From the NCBI GenBank assembly GCA_002713215.1, contig PAVO01000042.1, positions 1 to 64,000 on the forward strand: DNA of 64,000 bases, written 5' to 3'. The notes beneath the pieces were generated by a model that saw only the letters and a program-made list of their open reading frames with translations, did not search any database and was not told the origin of the DNA. This document shows, piece by piece, positions 40,431 through 49,041 of the stretch. Both the position numbers and the translations under genes were made by a program. The stretch is from Crocinitomicaceae bacterium (GTDB lineage: Bacteria; Bacteroidota; Bacteroidia; Flavobacteriales_G; Salibacteraceae). The stretch's first letter is position 1, and every line of letters begins with the position of its first letter.

Positions 40431-41366
40431 CTACTTAACTATATTATTCAATTGTTCGAGCTCTTTTTTATTGATTAGAAACTTTTTGCCGGAATTACCA
40501 CCAACATCACCAAACAAGCCTAATTCCAAAGATAGGGCAGGACCGTCAAGCGCACCATAAACCTCTCCGGTTGCCGCATCGCTAATATATACTCTATGAA
40601 AATGTTTTCCACCCATTGCAGCGATTATATAATAGGCAACTGCAACTTCCGTATTTTTTTCAAGAATAGCATCTTCTACTTCCGACAATTCTACAAATTC
40701 TAAATCGTAAGGGTAGGCTTTCAAAATTTCCGCTCTTGTCAATTTCGGATTTAGATATGCTTTTGGAATGTAGAGCGTTTTTTCTGCGACTTTATGCCCA
40801 ATAGACTTTACATATCCCCTTGATTTCATAAGGCTGGAAAACTTCTCTTCATACAAGTTGGTAAACAGAATATTCATCTGCTGTACGGCAAATGCTGCAG
40901 TAGCATTGGACATAGGTCCTTCGTATCGAGGAAGCCAGGCATTAGAAATTGGTTTAGGTGTATAAACACTTAGTTTTTCCGCATATGAAACCCATTTATA
41001 GGTGGGCCCGATACTTCCAGGTGTATTATTTCTTGTAGTTGATTTAGATTCTCCAATATCAATAGTAATGTAGCAGAATCCATCATTGGCTTCAATATAT
41101 GCTTTGGCATCATCAAGTGTCATGAAATCGTGAATTTCGTTGAAATCCCAAAAATTCTTCATGGCAAACTCAAGTGCTTTATTTGTTGAGTCCACAAGTG
41201 CCTTTTTCTCGTCATCCGCGTCTTCGGGATAATCCTGGTAGGCTACAATAATCTTCTTGGCTTTAACCTCTTTGGCATGATTGGAGTTGGTGTTTTGAGC
41301 ATTAGTCAATAGGGAAGTAAGTAATAGTATTATACTAGTTAGTAATAAACTCGCGAAATTTTTCAT
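40431..41366 (-). CDS. Unknown exported protein
   Basis: 311 residues with a Sec signal peptide (MKNFASLLLTSIILLLTSLL, cut near NAQ). I do not recognise the family. The mature part is mixed alpha/beta, without Cys clusters, membrane segments or a C-terminal sorting domain. Noticeable are KKIIVAYQDYPEDADDEKKA near the start, and EKTLYIPKAYLNPKLTRAEI and RVYISDAATGEVYGALDG later. Likely periplasmic. It stands alone between the LRR gene and the DEAD-box helicase on the same strand. Confidence 0.75.
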   Translation of the reverse strand: MKNFASLLLTSIILLLTSLLTNAQNTNSNHAKEVKAKKIIVAYQDYPEDADDEKKALVDSTNKALEFAMKNFWDFNEIHDFMTLDDAKAYIEANDGFCYITIDIGESKSTTRNNTPGSIGPTYKWVSYAEKLSVYTPKPISNAWLPRYEGPMSNATAAFAVQQMNILFTNLYEEKFSSLMKSRGYVKSIGHKVAEKTLYIPKAYLNPKLTRAEILKAYPYDLEFVELSEVEDAILEKNTEVAVAYYIIAAMGGKHFHRVYISDAATGEVYGALDGPALSLELGLFGDVGGNSGKKFLINKKELEQLNNIVK

Positions 41367-41474
41367 GATATAAATCTATTTGGTTTTGTTAATTCAAAGT
41401 GCTTTCAAAAATATGTAAACGGATGGAATACGATGTGCATCCATTGGCAAAGATTCCCCCCCTAAAAAAAATGA

Positions 41475-42755
41475 TTACTTGCCTTTACCCTGAGTATTAT
41501 GGTTTTTGCCCTTGCCTTTGAACGGCTTCTTCCCCTTATTCTTGAATTTTCTGAAAGGTTTTTTTCTTCTGCCTTTATTCTTGTCCCTGGACTTTCGAAT
41601 TTGTGCCGAAGGATCATACACCGGACTTTCTCCAATTTCAACAGGGGTGTCCAATTTGTCCAGGGTTCTTTCAATTAATTCCTCGACATTCATCATTTTG
41701 GTTTGATCTTCTTCATTAACGAATGAAATGGCAGTACCCTTTTTAGCCGCCCGTGCAGTTCTACCAATTCGATGAACATAATCTGCTGCATCATTAGGCA
41801 TGTCAAAATTGAGTACGTGGCTCAAATCATCAATATCGATTCCCCGACTCAGTACATCGGTGGCCACCAAAACTTTAATCTTACCAGCCTTAAAATCGCG
41901 CAATCGCGCCTGGCGTACATCCTGATCCCTTCCTGAGTGAAGGCTTTTTACGGAAACCTTAGCCTGAATTAATTTCCGTTCAATCTGATCGACCATTTCC
42001 TTTCGCGAGGCAAATACAATCATGTTACCAACCTCGGTGTTTTTGATAATGTGAATAAGGAGGTCTATCTTATTGGGATTGTACACGTTGTATATGACCT
42101 GATTTACTCCTTCGGCCGGCTTGGCTATGGCCAGGTTTATTTGCTTGGGGTGATGCAATATCTGCTTGGCCAATATGCGAATCTGAGTTGCCATGGTTGC
42201 TGAAAACATCAGTGTTTGCCTTTTTTGAGGACAGGACTTAATTATCTTTTGAATGTCTTCAATGAATCCCATATCCAACATTCGGTCAGCCTCATCAAGA
42301 ATAAGTACCTCCAATTTTGATAAATCTACATAACCCAGGTTCATATGTGCAATTAGCCTCCCTGGTGTTGCTATTAAGATATCTGCACCCTCCTGAATGG
42401 CCTTTTTCTGTACAGCAAAATCACTTCCTGCACCTCCCCCATAAATGGGAATAGAACTTACGCCTAAAAAATATCCAATGGCCTGTACTTGTTCATCAAT
42501 TTGTGACGCCAATTCCCTGGTGGGAACTACAATTAATGACTTTATGGTATCGTGATCATTGGTTCTTAGTTTCTCAAGAATGGGGATTAAAAATGCGGCT
42601 GTTTTTCCGGTTCCGGTTTGGGCGCAACCAATCAGGTCTTTGCCATCGAGAATTGCTGGTATTGCTTCGGCTTGTATAGGGGTACATTCTTCAAACCCCA
42701 TGTATCCGACAGCCTCCTCAAGTTCAGAGGAAATGTTTAGTTCTTTAAATTTCAT
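41475..42755 (-). CDS. DEAD-box RNA helicase (RhlE-like)
   Basis: 426 residues from ATG 42755 (MKFKELNISSELEEAVGYMG); a TTG three codons upstream is in frame. Q motif GFEECTPIQAEAIP, motif I AQTGTGKT (residues 45-52), PTRELASQ (Ia), DEADRMLDMGF (II), FSATMA (III), VATDVLSRGIDI (V) and HRIGRTARA (VI) are intact. The last 40 residues are a Lys/Gly-rich basic tail that would bind RNA. It probably remodels rRNA or mRNA structure, often in the cold. Confidence 0.93.
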   Translation of the reverse strand: MKFKELNISSELEEAVGYMGFEECTPIQAEAIPAILDGKDLIGCAQTGTGKTAAFLIPILEKLRTNDHDTIKSLIVVPTRELASQIDEQVQAIGYFLGVSSIPIYGGGAGSDFAVQKKAIQEGADILIATPGRLIAHMNLGYVDLSKLEVLILDEADRMLDMGFIEDIQKIIKSCPQKRQTLMFSATMATQIRILAKQILHHPKQINLAIAKPAEGVNQVIYNVYNPNKIDLLIHIIKNTEVGNMIVFASRKEMVDQIERKLIQAKVSVKSLHSGRDQDVRQARLRDFKAGKIKVLVATDVLSRGIDIDDLSHVLNFDMPNDAADYVHRIGRTARAAKKGTAISFVNEEDQTKMMNVEELIERTLDKLDTPVEIGESPVYDPSAQIRKSRDKNKGRRKKPFRKFKNKGKKPFKGKGKNHNTQGKGK

Positions 42756-43112
42756 ATTTGCCAAAGATGCGGTAAAAAGAAAGAAAGTATACAGTTTCTA
42801 TTTAATGTTATGGAGGCTTATTCCAATAATATTCTTAGTCTTTCATTTCAGGGACAGTATTACTAATACAATCAGAATGATTTTTTGTTGATAATTTAGA
42901 TTAGGACCAGATAAATTTGAATTAAAGATGAACGAATATGAATTGATCCGCCAAGTTTTCAAACGGCTACTTTAAGTTTATCCTGAGTTTGTTTTTAAGG
43001 AAACAGGACCTTAATTCTCTGCTTTGTCCGGGTATTTTGATAGTCTGTTAATTGCTCAGGATGAGCCAAATAAAAATAAAATGTACCTTTCACCTAAATC
43101 AATCCCAATTGT
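42756..43112. other. Divergent intergenic region between helicase and broken repeat-protein gene
   Basis: 357 bp, AT-rich. A TAAATTTG (TAnnTTTG) box at 42912-42919 faces right and is followed at 42928 by ATG with only a 14-codon frame, so it may be the promoter of the secreted protein gene with a long leader, or chance. No RNA gene or stable hairpin recognised. Confidence 0.5.
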
Positions 43113-45566
43113 ATGAAGAAAACTCTTCTTATATTCTCGTCCTTATTAGTCTCGTTTTTTGCTTTTTCCCAACTTCCTTCATTATTAAATACGGAAGTAT
43201 TAACAAAGCCCAATTGCTAAAAATGGGATAGCGCATCCATTAAACTGGTGTTTTCTTCAGGTGTAGACACAACTGATGCAATTTGTTTGAACCGTCAGTT
43301 TGACACCATTATTTATTCTGCAAATCGCGATACGGCTACCGTGTTGAATTTAAGGTATGATTCTTCTACCGTCTTTAGTCCTAAAGGAGTAAATGGATGG
43401 GATTCGAATTACTCGAAATATGCTTTATATACTTATGGTTGGTTGCATGATGAGCTTAAAATTTATATTGACAGTTCAAGTAGCAATTGTAGTTTAAAAA
43501 TTCCAATTGATACGGTGAAAATCAAAAGTGGGGCTCGATGGTTAAGTGGTACCCCTTTTTATGCAAACGCTTGTGGTAGAAAAGATAGCATTGATTTGGA
43601 TTTTTTGGGCCCTTCACCTGTATTACTTACGGTAAAAAATCAATCAAATGTGTATCAAACTTTTCATAAATTCTCAGCGCATGACCTATGCTTTGGAAGC
43701 AATGGAGTAACCATTTATAGAACATGTACAAATTATAAATTTTCGGTAAAAATGGCTGATGGATGCCCGGCAGTTGAAGGTGGTCAATTATATAATGCAG
43801 GTAATTGGGCATTTCACGTTTACGTGCAACCTGTTTATGATCCCGATACGGTTCATCACCTAGTTTGCAAGGGCGATTCCATTCAGTTTTCGAATTATAA
43901 AATGGAGGCTACGAAATCGACTTTTGTTACTGATTACGTTGAATATAGTATGGGCTGCGATACAAATCGAACCCACAGTATTAAGGTAATTGAACATTTG
44001 GATAGTGCTGTTTTCGACACCATTAGAATTTGCCCGGGCGATACTGCTTTTTTTGCGGATAGTAGTTATTCTCTTCAGGCTACTTCCGACACTACCGTTA
44101 TAAATTCTAATGCGATCTGTGACAGCGTTATAATTACCATGGTATTAATGCAGCCAACCTTTGTTCAGAACATTCAGGATAGTATTTGCCATGGTCAGAC
44201 CTACTATTTTCCGGATGGGGATAGTGCTACAGAGTCGGTTGTTGACACTAGTATTTTACAAACCGTTAATGGCTGTGACAGTTCCATCATTACTTCATTG
44301 ACTGTATTTTACACAAGATCTAATGACACGCTGCAACATTTGATTTGCAAGGGTGATAGTGTGCTGATTGGAAATAAATACATTACTAATTCATCTTTTG
44401 TAACGGATACGGTTAATTCATTTTGTGATACAATAAAGGTTCATCAGGTAGAGGTTTTCGATCCCTATAAAACCCCTCATTTTGTTCAATTAAATATTTG
44501 TCCCGGAGACACCGCATATTTTGCTGACTCTACTTATGCAACAACTGCGGTTACTGATACGGCGGTGCTTAAGGGTGCTAACCAATGTGACAGCATTATC
44601 ATAGCCACTGTGAACATGCTAACTCCAGGGTTTTATCAATTTTCCGACACCATATGTTCAGGAAATACCTACACATTTCCAGACGGTGACACCTCTTCCA
44701 CGACTAAAATAGATACAAGTGTTTTCGTTGGAGCAAATGGTTGTGATAGCATTGTGGTTGTTGACTTAAAGGTAAACCCAACCTCCTTAATTCAGTTTAA
44801 TGCAGCAATTTGTTTGGGATCGTGGTACGTCTTTCCTGATGGCGATAGTTCTAACTCAAATGGAATAGATACAAGTACATTTTTAAATCAATTTGGTTGT
44901 GACAGCCTTATTATCGTAAACCTAAAAATAAATCAGCCCTCCCTTACTAATTTACAGGCTGATGTTTGCCAGGGGGATTGGTATATTTTTCCCGATGGAG
45001 ATAGTTCAAATAAGGCCGTAACCGATACCAGTATATTATCAAATCAGTTTGGTTGTGATAGCGTTATTTATGCTCAAACAAAGATCATTAACATAGACTC
45101 ATCAATTAAAGTAGTTGCAGATACAATTGAAGCAATCTCTGGTTATGATTCGTACCAATGGTTAAGCTGTTTTGGGGGAGGGTATGCAGTGGTAGTTGGG
45201 GATACCACTCACAAATTGGTGCCTAGTTCTTCAGGTAACTACGCTGTGAAAATAGGAGAGAAGCATTGTGTTGATGCTTCAAGTTGCCTGGCAATATCAC
45301 TATCTCCGATTATTATAAAAAGTGTTGGTGAGGTAAAACATGGTCCATCAAGGTTTGTCTATCCAAATCCTTTTAGCGAACTGTTAACTTTTGATCCTGC
45401 CTTAGAAAAAGCTAGAATTATAATTTACAATTCACTGGGGCAAAAGGTCTTTGAAAAGACAGATGTTAGCGGGGAAGTTCTAGAACTTCAATTGCCCGAG
45501 GGAAAATATGTATTGGAAATCCAGGAAGATGGAATTAGTGAGAGATTTAGGTTAATAAGGAATTAA
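43113..45566 (+). pseudogene. Type IX secreted GCDS-repeat protein interrupted by one in-frame stop
   Basis: The natural start is ATG 43113, giving a good signal peptide MKKTLLIFSSLLVSFFAFSQ, then 15 residues to NC and an in-frame TAA at 43218-43220. The same frame continues for 781 codons to 45566, so only one base separates it from an intact gene of about 817 residues. A GTG at 43248 would start inside the mature protein and lose the signal. The body has eight modules ending in GCDS/GCDT plus a beta strand; the last three repeat every 156 bp (at 44739, 44895, 45051), with SICxGxxYxFPDGDSS at their heads. The C-terminal 85 residues are a type A T9SS sorting domain (FVYPNPFSELLTF, IIYNSLGQKVF, LPEGKYVLEI). 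Function of the repeats unknown. Confidence 0.85.
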
Positions 45567-47338
45567 TAACAGTACTTATTCTCTTCAATCATTTTCAACG
45601 CAATGCCTTGTCTGGCAGCTTTTGAATTGAATGGATCAACCTTGGTAAAACGCTTCATTCCCATAAGCTGCATTCTCAATTCGTCTCCTTCTGCAAAAGC
45701 ATTCAGTGCATCCTTACCTGCCTTATTTATTTTATCGGCAACATCGTAGACATAGGTTTGTACCATGGCTTTTTGAAGATCAATACCGTCTTCGCCATTA
45801 ATTTGAGCCATTTTCTCTACACGAAGCAACACACTTTCTGCCGCGTAAACCCAGATTACCATGTCAGCAATATTCAACAGAATTTCCTGTTCCTTTGCTA
45901 AAGTCATCATTAGCTTTTGAGCAGCAGAACCGGCAACCATTAATATCGCTTTCTTAAAGTTCCCCAGGTATTTCTTTTCTTTTTCAAAGAGTGCATCACC
46001 TGGCTCAGAAAAATCGGGAATGGACATGAGTTCATCGGCCACTTTCATGGCGGGAGTCATTAAATCCAAAGTTCCCTTCATGGCCTTTTTTAGCAACATG
46101 TCTACAATGAGCATGCGATTGATTTCATTGGTACCTTCAAATATTCTGTTGATTCTTGCATCGCGATAAGCTCGATCCATAGGGGCTTCAGCTGAAAAGC
46201 CCATACCACCAAAAATCTGTACGCCTTCATCCATGACGTAATCAGCAACTTCAGAACCCAACACTTTTAGAATAGCTGCTTCAGTAGCAAATTGCTCTAC
46301 ACCTTTCAAAATGGCTTCACCATGGTCCATTCCTCCTGCTTCCAATTCGCGAATGGCGTTTCCCATATCCCGGGTGCAGCGGTAAAGTGCTGACTCAACA
46401 ACAAAGGTTTGAATGGCTTGCTCTGCCATTTTATAGCGAATGGCCCCGTACTTAGAAATTGGCCTCCCGAATTGGTTCCTTTCGTTGGCATAATTCACGG
46501 AGATATCAATGCCTTTTTTACATCCACCCAAACAAGCTCCGGCAAGTTTAATTCTACCAATGTTAAGAATGTTCAGGGCAATTTTGAACCCCTTGCTTCT
46601 TTCATAAAGAAGGTTTTCTACGGGAACTTTACAATCATTAAAAAACACCTGAACCGTGGAGGAACCTTTAATCCCCATCTTCTTTTCTTCTGCACCAAGG
46701 GTTATTCCCTCATGCCCACGTTCTACAATAAATGCAGATAAATCCTCATCGTCATCGATCTTGGCAAACACCGTATAAACGTCAGCAAACCCGCCATTTG
46801 TAATCCACATTTTTTGACCGTTGATGAGGTAGTGCTTCCCATCTTCCGTTAAGGTAGCTTTGGTTTTTCCTGAGTTAGCGTCGGACCCTGAGCTGGGTTC
46901 TGTAAGGCAATAAGAAGCTTTCCATTCTCCCGAAGCGAGCTTTGGAATATATTTCTGCTTTTGGTCTTTGTTACCATAATACAGAATGGGAAGTGTGCCT
47001 ATTCCGGAATGTGCAGATAGTGCTACTGCAAAAGAATGACCAGCACCAGTACATTCTGTAACCAGCATTCCCGTTACGAAGTCTTTTCCAAAACCGCCAT
47101 ATTCTTCCGGTACCGAAATGCCAAGCAATCCCAGTTCACCGGCCTTATCCAATAAAGAGGGCATAAGACCTTCTTCCATGGCATCAATTCTGTCCAGGTT
47201 TGGAAATACTTCCTGCTCTAAAAAATCACGACACGTTTGAGCAATCATTTTTTGCTCTTCATCCCATTCTTCCGGAATGAAAATATCTTTAGCTTCAGTT
47301 TCACGGATTAGAAATTCTCCACCTTTTATCGCACTCAT
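45563..47338 (-). CDS. fadE: Acyl-CoA dehydrogenase, FadE type
   Basis: 591 residues, close to the 594 of Bacillus subtilis FadE. First step of beta-oxidation, FAD-dependent. Segments SYCLTEPSSGSDA, KMWITNGGFADVYTVFA (flavin site) and INRIFEGTNEINRM (catalytic Glu) are clear. The extra C-terminal domain of about 180 residues is usual for this long form. Last gene of the fad operon, 100 bp after fadA; its final bases overlap the end of the convergent repeat-protein gene by 4 bp. Confidence 0.93.
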   Translation of the reverse strand: MSAIKGGEFLIRETEAKDIFIPEEWDEEQKMIAQTCRDFLEQEVFPNLDRIDAMEEGLMPSLLDKAGELGLLGISVPEEYGGFGKDFVTGMLVTECTGAGHSFAVALSAHSGIGTLPILYYGNKDQKQKYIPKLASGEWKASYCLTEPSSGSDANSGKTKATLTEDGKHYLINGQKMWITNGGFADVYTVFAKIDDDEDLSAFIVERGHEGITLGAEEKKMGIKGSSTVQVFFNDCKVPVENLLYERSKGFKIALNILNIGRIKLAGACLGGCKKGIDISVNYANERNQFGRPISKYGAIRYKMAEQAIQTFVVESALYRCTRDMGNAIRELEAGGMDHGEAILKGVEQFATEAAILKVLGSEVADYVMDEGVQIFGGMGFSAEAPMDRAYRDARINRIFEGTNEINRMLIVDMLLKKAMKGTLDLMTPAMKVADELMSIPDFSEPGDALFEKEKKYLGNFKKAILMVAGSAAQKLMMTLAKEQEILLNIADMVIWVYAAESVLLRVEKMAQINGEDGIDLQKAMVQTYVYDVADKINKAGKDALNAFAEGDELRMQLMGMKRFTKVDPFNSKAARQGIALKMIEENKYCY

Positions 47339-47438
47339 TGCTTTAGTTTTTATTTGCGAATGTTTAACGTGAATGGCTGATTATTGTTTGTTAAAGTTGC
47401 TGGTTGTTTATTCCACATACTACATTCTTCATTCAACA

Positions 47439-48611
47439 TTATAATAGTTCATATACTCCAGCAGCACCTTGCCCGGTTCCCACACACATGGTCACCATAC
47501 CATATTTTTGCTTTCTTCTTCTCATTTCATCAAACAATTGGACAGATAGTTTAGCTCCGGTACACCCTAACGGATGTCCCAGGGCAATAGCTCCCCCGTT
47601 TACGTTTACAATTTCAGGATCAAGTCCTAACTCTCGAATAACAGCTACGCTTTGAGAAGCAAATGCTTCGTTCAATTCAATTTGCTCGATATCATTTAAG
47701 GACATTCCGGCTAACTCCAACGCCTTTGGAACCGCCTTTACGGGACCAATTCCCATGATCTTTGGTTCTACACCCACCGGTGCATAAGAAACCAACCGGG
47801 CAATGGGTGTAAGCTCCAATTCTTTAACCATTCGCTCGCTCATAACAACCACAAAGGCAGCTCCATCACTGGTTTGCGAAGAATTCCCTGCGGTTACCGA
47901 CCCCTTGGCATTAAAAACGGGTCTTAGTTTGGCAAGAACTTCTGTCTTGGTATTGGCACGAACACCTTCATCAGTATCTACAGTAAATGTTCGTTTTTCC
48001 CGCTTTCCATCTTTAAGGAATACCTCTTCAACTTCAATCGGTACAATACCATTTTTAAAGTTTCCATTCTTGATCGCTTCTGCTGCTTTTCGGTGTGAAT
48101 GAAAGGCAAACTCATCCTGAGCTTCCCGGCTAATCTCAAATCGCTTAGCTACCTCTTCTGCTGTAAGACCCATTCCCCAATACCAGCCTGGGTTTTCTTT
48201 ACCAATTCTTTGATTAGGAACTACTCTCCAGCCACCCATGGGGATTAAACTCATGCTTTCTGTTCCACCAGCAATAATGCAGTCGGCCATTCCTGCTCTA
48301 ATTTTAGCAGTGGCAATGGCAATTGTTTCCAACCCTGAACTACAATATCTATTGACGGTTTGCCCTGGGATTTTATCGGTGTCAAAGCTCATGAGAGAAA
48401 TTAGGCGACCTACGTTTAATCCCTGCTCTGCTTCCGGCATTGCATTTCCAACGATGAGGTCATCAATGCGATTTACGTCAAGCTGAGGAACTTCCTTAAG
48501 GAGCCCTTTTATAACCTGAGCCGCTAAGTCATCTGGTCTCAAGAATCTAAAACCACCGCGGTTCGCTTTACCAACGGCACTTCTTTTTGCTGCTACAATA
48601 TATGCTTCCAT
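47439..48611 (-). CDS. fadA: Acetyl-CoA C-acyltransferase (3-ketoacyl-CoA thiolase)
   Basis: 390 residues. It splits 3-ketoacyl-CoA with CoA, the last step of beta-oxidation. The nucleophilic Cys is in [14 protein letters not shown], the His in [17 protein letters not shown] and the second Cys in [12 protein letters not shown]. It pairs with fadN upstream; the normal short spacing is broken by the inserted four-helix element, whose left repeat begins 7 bp before this gene's start. Confidence 0.96.
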   Translation of the reverse strand: MEAYIVAAKRSAVGKANRGGFRFLRPDDLAAQVIKGLLKEVPQLDVNRIDDLIVGNAMPEAEQGLNVGRLISLMSFDTDKIPGQTVNRYCSSGLETIAIATAKIRAGMADCIIAGGTESMSLIPMGGWRVVPNQRIGKENPGWYWGMGLTAEEVAKRFEISREAQDEFAFHSHRKAAEAIKNGNFKNGIVPIEVEEVFLKDGKREKRTFTVDTDEGVRANTKTEVLAKLRPVFNAKGSVTAGNSSQTSDGAAFVVVMSERMVKELELTPIARLVSYAPVGVEPKIMGIGPVKAVPKALELAGMSLNDIEQIELNEAFASQSVAVIRELGLDPEIVNVNGGAIALGHPLGCTGAKLSVQLFDEMRRRKQKYGMVTMCVGTGQGAAGVYELL

Positions 48612-48628
48612 TGTTTTGCTGTACTATG

Positions 48629-48665
48629 TACAACGTACCTCGCTAGTGCGTTATAGTACGTTGTA
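48629..48665 (-). repeat. Internal hairpin at the left end of the IVS-like element
   Basis: TACAACGTAC at 48629-48638 and GTACGTTGTA at 48656-48665 are perfect inverted copies with a 17-base loop that contains the stop codon of the four-helix gene. The left arm is shared with the outer inverted repeat, so two alternative stems are possible. Confidence 0.75.
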
Positions 48666-48997
48666 GCTTGTATGACATATTCTTTATTTTATCAATTCGA
48701 TCATTAATGATCTCATTTCTTTCTTTTTCCAAGTAATCCAACCTAAATGCAATTTCTAACTGAGTTTCAATTTCGTAGCATGACCCGAGCGCTATTCCGA
48801 TAAATTGATTAAACTCTTTGGGATTATTGCGGCCAGTACCTTCTGTAATATTGGAAGGGACAGATACAGCTGCCCTTCTTAACTGCGAACCAAGAGCATA
48901 TTTCTCAAACTCTGGAAATGAAGCAACCACATTATAGATTTCAACTACCATGTCCAATTGATTCTTGCCAAACTCTTAATTCTTTATATCTATTCAT
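48643..48997 (-). pseudogene. Four-helix-bundle protein (S23/IVS family), one-base frameshift near the start
   Basis: Family members start MNRYKELRVWQES-like and run on directly. Here ATG 48997 gives MNRYKELRVWQES, then frame is lost at 48956-48958, where the coding strand has ATTG instead of ATG; the next 105 residues follow in the other frame (MDMVVEIYNVVASFPEFEKY, ending YKLQRTITH). Removing one T restores a protein of 117 residues, the normal length. The core LGSQLRRAAVSVPSNITEGTG and FIGIALGSCYEIETQLEIA is well kept, so the break is recent or an error. Structures of the family are pentameric helical bundles; no cellular role is proven. It sits inside the inverted-repeat element in the fad operon. 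Confidence 0.75.
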
Positions 48998-49041
48998 TTC
49001 TTTCTATAATGGTAATACATGATACGTTGTACATAATGCAA

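Noticed and set aside
41421-41442. GGATG/CATCC hairpin after the DEAD-box helicase gene as a terminator
   Set aside because: Only 5 bp of stem with a 12-base loop and no adjacent T tract.
44635-45090. Regular 156-bp repeats as a CRISPR or DNA satellite
   Set aside because: They are in-frame protein repeats with synonymous variation, not identical DNA repeats with spacers.
43248-45566. A GTG start at 43248 as the true start of the GCDS-repeat protein
   Set aside because: It would begin inside the mature protein and lose the signal peptide that a T9SS cargo needs; the in-frame ATG at 43113 with a good signal peptide shows the real start lies upstream of the stop codon.
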